Assembly (NCBI RefSeq): GCF_958295425.1
Contig: NC_081150.1
Span: forward strand, 4,029,001-4,093,000
Length of the DNA stretch: 64,000 nt
Direction of reading: 5' to 3'
Origin: Solea solea
Taxonomy: Eukaryota; Chordata; Actinopteri; Pleuronectiformes; Soleidae
The notes beneath the pieces are model-generated. The model ran no database searches, was not told the origin of the DNA, and saw only the letters and a list, made by a program, of their open reading frames with translations. A program made the position numbers and the translations under genes. The first letter of the stretch is position 1. The number at the start of each line of letters is the position of its first letter. Of this stretch, positions 48,305 to 57,216 are shown piece by piece.

Positions 48305-48376
48305 CAGCAGGTTGTCTGCTTTTTATTGCGGGTGATCAACCATCTGAGCAGGAGCAGGGGGACATCTCAGACTAGT
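48305..48376 (+). other. exon-like block with conserved C-terminal end, unit 1
   Basis: After a pyrimidine tract and CAGCAG, one frame reads FIAGDQPSEQEQGDISD then TAG. Unit 2 reads FIASDRPSEQEKDDFSD then TAG at the matching place (56226-56290). The shared frame and stop suggest a former or real 3' coding exon. The 5' part differs by one base between units, which breaks the frame in at least one of them. No upstream exon is linked. Confidence 0.25.
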
Positions 48377-48424
48377 GAGATGAGAAGAGTTTAGTGTGTG
48401 TGTCTAAAAGGGGCATTATTGTGA

Positions 48425-48461
48425 ATAATAATAATAATAATAATGATAATAATAATAATAA
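48425..48461. repeat. AAT microsatellite
   Basis: About 12 AAT units with one GAT interruption, near the left edge of duplication unit 1. It is not present at the matching place in unit 2. Confidence 0.9.
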
Positions 48462-48795
48462 AAACACTCTTGTGTATGTAGATCACATTTATTTCACCTG
48501 GCCTCTCGTTTCATAGATGAATTTGTTGATATAGGGAAATTATGTAAATCTAGAGTTCAAAAGTATATTCCATCTTGTCTAAGCAGAATCTAATCTGTTA
48601 AACCTTTTTTTTTTGCAGCATCACAGTATTCACACCAGCTGGTCTCTATAGCAGTTGCAGTGTCAGACCTTCTGCTCCTACATTTGTCATCATTAGAGCA
48701 ACTGAGATCTGCACACTCCACACTTTACACTTCACTGTGGTTTACATTGCAGCAGCTCCCCCCTCCTGTGTGTGACAGACTGTGACAGCCAGTGT

Positions 48796-48809
48796 GTCTC
48801 TATGGAAAC
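48796..48809 (+). promoter_or_regulatory. RFX X-box upstream of fbxo16 copy 1
   Basis: GTCTCTATGGAAAC fits the X-box consensus GTHNYYATRRNAAC at every position. It lies about 600 bp upstream of the fbxo16 ATG at 49393, in the likely promoter or 5' leader. RFX factors activate cilium and spermatogenesis genes. Confidence 0.55.
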
Positions 48810-49392
48810 AAGTAAACTGTGCACAGGAGAGTAGGGAAGATGAGAACAAGAGTTTGGTGCAGGGACACAAAAGAGGCCATCAGGAGCGAGCACATGACCA
48901 CAGTGAGTTTAGGAGTTGGATTGATTTATTTCTGTCAACTGAGAAGTGACGGTGAGTCAAATAACACAGGAGTGAGTTTTACAGCAATCGGCGTACAGTG
49001 TCCTGTTCACACATACACACTGCTGTTTTGAATAAGTGTGTGTGAGGTTGGATTTGCTCTTTTTTCTAACTCTTTGAAATCTGCAGAAATACAAATGAAG
49101 ATGCTGTGTAAGGTAACAGAAGAATGTGAAACAAAACCATCAGAATGGGTTGAAGGATTAACATCTGACACTGTTTATAGCAGAATTTTAAGTGTTATAA
49201 TAAAAGCTGGTATGTTATGTAACCTCAGTTTTTGGAGGCTTAACATAAGCTCGAGCTTATGCCTATCTCTCTTGTAAACAATGCTGTAAAACATTAAGAC
49301 ACATGATGTACCAAGACAATGTGGGCAAAAATGATCAAACGTAAGTTTTGTGTCAGTGTACCATAGGACATCGCTAATACATAGACCCTGAG

Positions 49393-52359
49393 ATGCCACA
49401 TCCACCACGATCTGCCAACAACTGTGGCAAAATGCAGACAAAACTGAGCACCTGGACTCCTCTGAACCATCCTGTGGCAAATGGCAAGGTCAGATCAACT
49501 CATCTCCTAACTAAATGGAAGCAATAGCTTATTTTATATTTAAGATTAATCCCAATGTGCAAGTCATAAGAAGTGTTACCACCACATGAAAACCTTTGTG
49601 ACAAATGCATCTTGACTTTAGTGTCAAACTGAATTTTAAGATTGAAATGCTATTAAGACATTGTATGTGTGTGCATGTTTTTTTAATGTGGTTGTGTAAG
49701 GCAGTGATATACAGCCAGTGGTCTGAGCTCATTCTCACTGAAAATGTTGCCGTCTGCAAGAACACAATGAAACATAGATTTTAACCACAAAACAAACGGC
49801 TCCCCTAATAAAATCTATGCCTGTTAAAGTTTTAGATTTTCTGAAGCTTTGCTGTTTTTTGCCTCGGTGAGACGTCCTTTTCTGACTGGAAATGTAATTG
49901 TTCATTTTTAAAGCTCTTTCTTTTTAAACCTTTTAGTCCCAGCACTAATGAGTTCAAATGTGTTGTAACACAAACTTACCAAATGAGGCAACAGTGTAAA
50001 AGCAGCTCCTGTGTCCCCTCAAGCTTTTTCAAATTTCTGGTCAAAAAAGTCTGTATAAGAGATAAAGCAGCAGGCATATTCTCAATATTTTGTAGATTTA
50101 ATCAGGTATACATTTTATTAGATGAGCCTTTTATAGATTGTCTAAAGTCAGTTTTTCTTGTGTCCCCACTGGCAACCATTTTTCCAGGGACAGCATTTAA
50201 AATCAAGTAAAACCCAAGATTAATGTAAGGTGGCAGTGTATGACAGAAAAAACACATCAGGTCCATTGGTGTAACAGAATTTCTCACCGTCACTTGAAGA
50301 TTGATGCCAGTATTCTTCTCCCTCAGGTATTTGAAGAACGACGGACTCTTCTGGCAAAGTGGGTAAGTGTAGGTCACACCGGCAGACACAGTCAAAAATA
50401 ATTATGTGCTGTTCACCAGGGCAGCTGATGTTCCTGAGTGTCATTGTGAGCAGACAGCTCCCCCTGCAGGCAGCAGACTTCACTTACCTGCTGCCTAGAG
50501 CCCTCTGCCTCTACATCTTCTCCTCCCTGGACCCTCGCAGCCTCTGTAGATGTGCACAGGTACACAAACTGAACATGAACTTGACCTGTTGGCTTGTTTA
50601 CATGGAGGACTAACAAAGTAATGTACTGTGCGCAGGTGAGCTGGCACTGGAAGAACATTGTGGAGCTGGACCAGCTGTGGATGCCCAAGTGTCTGAGGTT
50701 CAGCTGGTGCATCAGTTTCTCCCCCTCACCGCTTAAGCAGGGCGTCTGGAAGAGACACTATATTCAGACTGTGCAGGAGCTGAGACTGACCCGACTGCAG
50801 GTCAGGAGATCGTTTACAGAATCAGCCCACTGGTCAAACATGACGGTGGCTCAGGAGGATGATAATAATACAAAAGAAACGCATGTTTCAAGGTACAAAT
50901 GCTGTGAAGAATAATCAAAAATAAATTCCTTGATCCACCTCCAGAGTGCCACGTCCATGCAGTTTGTGATCCCAAAAGTAACAAGGATGAGCAGCAGACA
51001 TGAGGATGAGTCAGAACCAGCCTTACTCACAGAGAATCATCCAGTGTCTGAGAAAAAAGCCAAGCAGCAGAGTGCTCTGCCTCCATGGAGAGATTCTGAC
51101 AGACGTCCTAAAGACACACTGCGTTTTAACTACCTGGACAACCTGAGCCCCATCAAACAAGCCCTGAAAACGTAAGACTACGCAGCAGGCACATGAAGCA
51201 CTTTACAGTAAACACAGCTTTGTGAATTAAAACATTATTTAACTGTAATGTGACAAATGTTGATGGAGGTACAAAAACAATTTGAAAATGAAAGTTTCTT
51301 TTTCCCTATATAATGTTGTAAGTTAAAGTGCCTTGAGATAATGTATGTTGTGATTTGGTACCAGACAAATACTGTTATTGTGATGCAGAGCTCAAACTTC
51401 TACTGCCTCATGTAACTCATGCCTAATGCCTCAGTCAGGACTGTTTAGAGAAATGTTAAAATAACAAAACTCAAACTTATGTCAAATACATTGGTGTATG
51501 TGTAAGAGACCATGGGAAGTAGATTTCTAGACAGTAATGGAGTTGCACATTAACGTAGTTTCAGAGATAAAAAGGCTTTAGCAACAAAGAAAATGAAGAT
51601 GGAATTGATTGAAATAATAAAAATCAATTTTAAATTGAGGTTGTATTTTCTCTTTCTGCAGCCACATTAAAAGCCCAGCTCTCACCTGCCGCCACAACAC
51701 ATCGCAGCACACATCAGACGTCGAGAGCAAGAAATCCCCGTCTGAGGCCACTCACAAACTCTGCAAAGCCAAATCTCTGGTAAACCATGCTCCATTTATC
51801 ATCGCTACAGTAACCCCACTGTGACGGTGACCTCCTTCTCCTCCTCCATTCTCTGGAGATGCTGCAACCAGCAGACGTCATGCATTATGGATCAGCATTT
51901 ACACAGAGATGCATGTTAATGATGAGCTGCTCAAACAGGGAGGTGATGGGGAGGAGGTGTCCACATTTAGTTAATGATGGGGTTTGGGGGAGGAAAGGGT
52001 GAGATAGAGGACACCATGATATTTAATATTCAGTTGAAATCAATTTTTTTTTCTTCATATCATATTGAGTACATTTGTATTTTCATAAACACGTTAATTC
52101 AGATTTTGCTCACTTCTTGCAGATGTTCCTCAGTTCCAACTACAGACCCCAACATCCTCCTCTGCCTCCTCATCATCATCATGATGCCCAAACTCGGCCT
52201 CAACAGGACTCTTGTGGTAACAGTCATCCTGTCACTAAAGAGACCACCAGGAGCCTGCTGAGCCTGGCCCAGTGGAATGCTGGGGTCCGTCCAGGGCCCG
52301 TGAGGTCGGCAGTTCCCCAGCTGAGCGTGGAAACACTCACAGCACAGCTCTCCCAGTGA
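49393..52359 (+). pseudogene. fbxo16: fbxo16 tandem copy 1, damaged
   Basis: F-box protein of SCF ubiquitin ligases. Exons matching copy 2: A 49393-49488 (MPHPPRSANNCGKMQTK), B 50327-50362 (VFEERRTLLAKW), C-remnant about 50409-50559, D 50636-50800, E 50945-51171, F 51662-51779, G 52123-52359. A 136-bp deletion relative to copy 2, with GCT microhomology, removed the acceptor and the first 58 nt of exon C. Reading through exon B meets TAA at 50399-50401. An internal ATG at 50404 could still open a 300-aa product through exon G, retaining the F-box, in which SFLDP has become SSLDP. A 17-bp loss in exon G shifts the C-terminus to end LTAQLSQ. Either a pseudogene or an N-truncated gene. Lysine replaces Glu in PLEQGVW. 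Confidence 0.75.
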
Positions 52360-52656
52360 GTAATCACAGCTCCTCCACTCCTCTAGGCTCAATATGATGT
52401 AACCACAGCCAGAAATGCATAAATTATGGATTAAAAAGACTGAGTAGTTTGTGATTCTATTAGGAATGTTGTTTATTAACCTGATTTGATTGTTTTTTAG
52501 GTTCAAACATTATGGTTTTCTTTAACAAATGAATGCCCAATAGTGTAAATGTGTTAATAACCTCATTTCTACCCTCACAAGTCACTTTATTGGGTACAGC
52601 GAAAACCTAATAAAATGATAGGAGACACTCAGTGTGGTCCTCTGTTCCTGTAGTCC

Positions 52657-52966
52657 AGGCCTGGCCAACCCATGGCTCTCTTGCGCTCATATCAATGTGT
52701 TTTGTTTTTTTTCATGTATATGTGTACACATGTTTGCCTTAGTTCAATATCAAACGCACACAGGAAAACAATGAGGGAAAACCTAATTTTTGAGTAAACA
52801 ATTTGTCGTTCGCTCTGAAATAAGAGGTCTGTGTGTGTGTGTGAGAGAGAGACAGAGTGAGAGGAAGGGATGGGGGGATGTTCATGTGTGCCCGTGTGTA
52901 TGATGTGGCTCTTTGCAGTAACACTGTAAATAATGTGGCTCTTAGTCTGAGTGGTTGGCCCCCCTG
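52657..52966. mobile_element. hAT-like insertion specific to duplication unit 1
   Basis: A 310-bp segment, starting AGGCCTGGCCAACCCATGG and ending GGTTGGCCCCCCTG, is flanked by the exact 8-bp repeat TGTAGTCC (52649-52656 and 52967-52974). At the matching place unit 2 reads CCTGTAGTCCATCTGC with no insertion (about 60385-60402). Inverted ends (GGCCTGGCCAACC / GGTTGGCC) and the internal GTGGCTCTT words are typical of hAT-derived repeats. Confidence 0.85.
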
Positions 52967-53373
52967 TGTAGTCCATCTGCTTCAAGATTAGTCGTGCATT
53001 CAGAAGTGTGAGCTATACTTTTATACTTCTATTTTGAACCAGTCTGGCTGTTCTACTCTGGCAATAATGTGGTATTTAGACCATTTCCTGTAAACCATTG
53101 ATATGGTTGTACATAAATAATCCCAGTTGACGTTCAGTTTGAATTTAAACAGGTCATCTTGACCATGTGTTACTTTATTGTACTTGAAAATGTAATTTAT
53201 TTTCAATATTACATTTTTCCACACACTACAGTTAAGGTTTTTGTTAAACAGTCTACAACTGTCTTAAACCCCATTGTAGAGTAATCAATTATCATATCAA
53301 TAACACCCAAACTGTTTGAAAGTCTCATGACAGAAGTGAGTTTCTGAGATAGTTTTCTCTCCACCTTTCTTGC

Positions 53374-54048
53374 TCAGTTTACATCAGGCGTTCGCTCTCC
53401 TTCTCCGCCTTCGGGAACCTGTTTGAGGTCACCGATCTTCCACAGTTCCTTGTTCCTTTGCCACTTCTCATTGTCCTTCTGCTTCTCTTGCTCAAGGTCT
53501 TTGACTTTTCTCCTCCACATGTTGTCTCTCACAGCCAGTTCTCTCTCCGCGATGCCGTGGAGTTGGCTCAGCTTGTCTTTCCACCTGGCTTCTCTGCTCT
53601 GCAGCTCAGTGATTTTCTGGGTGAGCAGAATGGTGTGGTACATTCCTAGTCTGAACGACTTCTCCTTGTCCCTCTTCAGAGCCTGGAGTTGGTCCTGGAG
53701 GATGCAGATGAGGCTGTTAGCCCTGGTCTCTGTCACTCTCCACTCCTCCTCTCTCTTTTGCCACCTCTCAGCGTCTGTCTTTCTCGCTCTCTCGACCTCC
53801 TTCAGCTGCCAGTTTTTCTCTGTCAACATGCTCAAACAGTTTAAATAGTCCTTGTTACGGACCTGCCTCCTCTGTACAGCGCGTTTGAGCTTTTTCTGGA
53901 GCAGGTTCTCTCTTTTCTGAAGCCGGACCATTTGCTCTTTGAGAGCCTCGTTCTTCTTTTGCAAAGACTCGCTGCCCTCAGGTCCTGTGGAGATGGTGTC
54001 TCTCACAGTCAGGGGAGTCGAGGTGACTTGGTCGGTCTGATGCTCCAT
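53374..54048 (-). CDS. unrecognised coiled-coil protein, full-length copy (unit 1)
   Basis: A single-exon frame of 224 aa, from MEHQTDQVTSTPLTVRDT to GERTPDVN. From residue 30 almost to the end it is charged and helical, with heptad-like Leu spacing (LQKKNEALKEQMVRLQK, LLQKKLKRAVQRR, ILQDQLQALKRDKEKSF) and several Trp-Gln/Lys-Lys-Arg words (ERWQKREEEW, ARWKDK, EKWQRNKELW). No signal peptide or membrane segment. I do not recognise the family. It faces fbxo16 tail-to-tail, about 1 kb away. Near-identity with the unit 2 copy over 135 residues (two changes) supports coding constraint or recent conversion. A short promoter with CACGTG lies upstream. Confidence 0.7.
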   Translation of the reverse strand: MEHQTDQVTSTPLTVRDTISTGPEGSESLQKKNEALKEQMVRLQKRENLLQKKLKRAVQRRQVRNKDYLNCLSMLTEKNWQLKEVERARKTDAERWQKREEEWRVTETRANSLICILQDQLQALKRDKEKSFRLGMYHTILLTQKITELQSREARWKDKLSQLHGIAERELAVRDNMWRRKVKDLEQEKQKDNEKWQRNKELWKIGDLKQVPEGGEGERTPDVN

Positions 54049-54260
54049 GACTGGAAGAAATACTTGTTGAAGGTTTGTTAGATGTTGAGAGTTTTGTTGT
54101 TGTTCTGTTCAAGGAGAGTGATCTTGTTGAATACCTGGTCTGAAGCGATAAACTGCCTCCGGGGTTTAAGTAGTCTCAGTCCCCGATGATGTATCAAAGG
54201 ACAACTTGATCACGTGACTTTACAGTCAATAACCGTTGTAGTAGAACTGCCATATGTGTA
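54049..54260 (-). promoter_or_regulatory. promoter/5' leader of coiled-coil gene, unit 1
   Basis: On -, an E-box CACGTG (54211-54216) is followed about 30-60 nt later by a TTTGATACATCAT word and ACTTAAACCCC, a weak TATA-like spot, then a leader of about 110 nt to the ATG. The block is about 95% alike in unit 2 (61616-61800, CACGTG at 61773-61778), while sequence beyond it diverges. Confidence 0.4.
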
Positions 54261-54519
54261 TGGAAAATACAGTGGGTTTTTTTTTTATAAGTATGTACTG
54301 AATTAAATACAGGAAAAAAACAAATATATTTTTATTGGTTATTTTTTCTCCTGACTCCACCATTAGCTACAACACATTATACACTGTTAAAATTCCTCAG
54401 CAACACAAGTAGATATGAATGTAATGTCAGTTTGCACTTTGTCATACTTGCAGCTTAGTTTTCACAGTTCTTACAAAGGTAGGACAAAAAAAAAAACATA
54501 GTTTACACAAAATATGGAT

Positions 54520-55410
54520 TTACAAAAAACGATAATTCATCTAGATAGCTTGCCAGTGTGGTTGCTAGGCAACACGATCAGCCTTGCTGAGCCCAGTCCT
54601 GCACCAGATTGAAGTAAGTTATAAAAACTGTAAGAGGGAACTTTTCCATCAAATAAATGTTCATTTATAAATAATTCTCCTTGAAAGTTGAGCAGGAAAA
54701 CACTGTCTGTCTGAAGATAATTAGCTTCTTTCAAGTATGACAGTGTGGTCCTATATAATCTTCTGGTTAATGGAGTTGTTTATAATATATTATGTTTATA
54801 TGCATATAGATTTAACAGAGCAGTAAAGTAGACATCGGAGGGAGGTCAGGGGCTTTTGTCGTGGAACAAGGAGGGAATTATTAGATTTTGTTGTTAATCC
54901 AGATTGAGGATTATATTAATCAGTTAACCTTGAGATGTGGGAGTAAATTATTGATACTGTGGGAAACTGAATAGCCTTGGCTGAGTTTTGTGCTCCCTGA
55001 GTACGTTATTCTGTTTCCCTATATCTGACAAATATGTGTTTAATTTAAGATGACTCATAAACCTATACTGTTTACTTCACCATTATGTTGCAGTCATTGT
55101 TTTATTTTGGTAACTTGAAGGAATTCAAGTGTTTGATGGATGATGGTGAGGTTGTCAGCTTTACTGTGTCGCCTACATTGTTTTAATTCATGTTTGGATA
55201 GATTTTAGGTTTTAACGTATGAATCATTTTAATCCTCAGGTTCACCACTGTTTGAAGTTCAACCATGGACTGTGGCTGCTTCACACACACAATAATGAAG
55301 AGCAGAATACATCGCCCTCGTCAGGAAGACATGAGAACTACACTTTGAGGACACAACTCATGGTTCCAGCCTGTGCTTTGCAACTGAGGTTTATTTTCAG
55401 GGTTTTGTTT
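54520..55410. other. conserved noncoding part of unit 1, right end
   Basis: Two stretches (about 54536-54770 and 55205-55400) recur at 62330-62570 and 62580-62760 in unit 2. The second follows a CTCAG acceptor-like site and keeps an open frame (KFNHGLWLLHTHNNEE), but most differences change amino acids. I see no evidence of selection for a protein and no gene here; 55410-56083 is AT-rich with nothing recognisable. Confidence 0.4.
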
Positions 55411-56617
55411 TTTTATATTAATCACTTGATTAATCACTTGATTGAATTACTTAAAGTAACCCAGTAACATTCTTTTTTTTTTTTTAAACAGGAGTTTGCA
55501 TGATCCATAAATCGGTTTTTATTTATATTAATTAAATTGTACTCCACAAAGCAAACACTAAACTGCTCAAATTAACAGCACCAATATATGGCAGTGTTTT
55601 CAATGAGTGAGCTACAGTTTTGTTTGTCTGGACTCACAAGGTCTTCTCCAGACAATGAAAGAAACTCCACAGGAAAACGTTACATTTTGGATTAAGCGAA
55701 TGAACTTGAGCTGTATTATAATACCATAGGTCAACCATTTTTAAACTTAAGAACCCAAATTAAATCTTCTGTGGCTTACAGAAATATTTTACTGGCATGT
55801 TTTACCACTTGAACTATCACTCCGGTGTGTTTTGGTCAAATATGATCCCCAACTAATTAGGAGAGACATGTTTCGGTATGAGTGTTACAGATCTAAAGAC
55901 TGTACTAATACAGGTAAGAAAAAGTTGTAAATGAAAATAATTTAAATTCCATGTTTTTTTTTACAACTTGCTTATGCTACGCGACCACTGCATGTGATGA
56001 TAAATAATCCAATGGAAACGGCTTGTGTAAGAAAACGTACTACCTTTATTATCCAATCCACATAGTCTAATTCAGAATGCTGACTCATCTGAAAATCAGC
56101 ACCACTCTTGCCACAGCATGTTTTACATTTTACTTTGAAGGAGGAATGGCTGTCAGGTTTCTGGTTGTGATCTGTGTCTATATGTTTAACTTGACAAAGC
56201 TTTCTCTCTCCTTTTCCTCTCAGCAGGTTTGTTGCTTTTATTGCGAGTGATCGACCATCTGAGCAGGAGAAGGACGACTTCTCAGACTAGTGAGATGTAG
56301 ACTTCATCTGCTTCTACATGGTACTTTATTGTGTAGAAGTAAATAAAGTTCATGTAGATAACATTTATTTCACTCGACAGGTCGTGAATTTGTTGCGATA
56401 GGGATTTACAGTATGTAATATATTCTAAACTTTGTCTATGCAAAAACAAATCTGTCACACTTGTATTTTACAGCATCACCGTGTTCACACCAGCTGTTCT
56501 CTAGTTGTCGTCATTAGAGCAGTTAGAGATCTGCACACTCCACACTTTACACTTCACTGTGGTTTGCATTGCAGCAGCTCCCCCCTCCTGTGTGTGACAG
56601 ACTGTGACAGCCAGTGT

Positions 56618-56631
56618 GTCTCTATGGAAAC
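56618..56631 (+). promoter_or_regulatory. RFX X-box upstream of fbxo16 copy 2
   Basis: Identical GTCTCTATGGAAAC in the same context (CTGTGACAGCCAGT before it), about 590 bp upstream of the ATG at 57217. Retention without change in both units supports function, though the surrounding 100 bp are also well conserved. Confidence 0.55.
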
Positions 56632-57216
56632 AAGTAAACTGTGCACAGGAGAGTAGGGACGACGAAGACGAGAGCAAGAGTTTGGTGCAGGGACACAAAA
56701 GAGGCCATCAGGAGCGAGCACATGACCACAGTGAGTTTAGGAGTTGGATTTATTTATTTCTGTCAACTGAGAAGTGACGGTGAGTAAAATACCACAGGAG
56801 TGAGTTTTACAGCAATCGGCGTAAAGTGTCCTGTTCACACATACACTGCTGTTTTGAATTAGTGTGTGTGTGTGTGTGAGGTTGGACATTTGCTCTTTTT
56901 TTGTAACACTTTTTAAAAGCTGCAGAAATAAAGATGGAGTTGATGTGTTTAACAGAAGAATGTGAAACAAAACCCATGGGTCTGGGTTGAAGGATTAACA
57001 TCTGACACTGTTTATAGGAGAATTTTAAGTGTTATAATAAAAGCTGGTATGTTATGTGACCTCGGTTTTGGAAGGGCTCGAGCAGCCTATTTCTCTTGTA
57101 AACAATGCTGTAAAACATTAAGACACATGATGTGCCAAGACAATGTGGGCAAAAATGATCAAATGTAAGTTTTGTGTTTGTGTACCATAGCACATCGCTA
57201 ATACGTAGACCCTGAG

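Larger units (their letters stand above)
48172..56083. repeat. tandem segmental duplication, unit 1
   Basis: Sequence from CTGAAAATCA at about 48176 reappears in the same order and orientation from about 56090. The right part, about 55945-56080 (ACAACTTGCTTATG, TAATCCAATGGAAAC, CTTTATTATC), reappears at 63108-63225. Contents in order: block with an open C-terminal-like end, X-box, fbxo16 exons A-G (+), hAT-like insertion, coiled-coil gene (-), conserved noncoding block. Divergence is uneven: about 80% alike at the left edge, roughly 98-99% in fbxo16 exons D-E and the coiled-coil frame. Confidence 0.9.

Noticed and set aside
49038..49277. Open frame upstream of fbxo16 copy 1 (VEGLTSDTVYSRILSVIIK)
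   Set aside because: The matching unit 2 sequence is frameshifted within the same words, so it is unlikely to be coding; probably 5' leader or intron.
50363..50388. Acceptor-like CGGCAG|ACA that would restore the frame of fbxo16 copy 1
   Set aside because: The implied intron would be about 25 nt, too short to splice.
55219..55467. Open frame shared with 62588-62833 (KFNHGLWLLHTHNN...)
   Set aside because: Most differences between the two units change amino acids and the ends differ, so there is no sign of protein constraint; treated as duplicated noncoding DNA.
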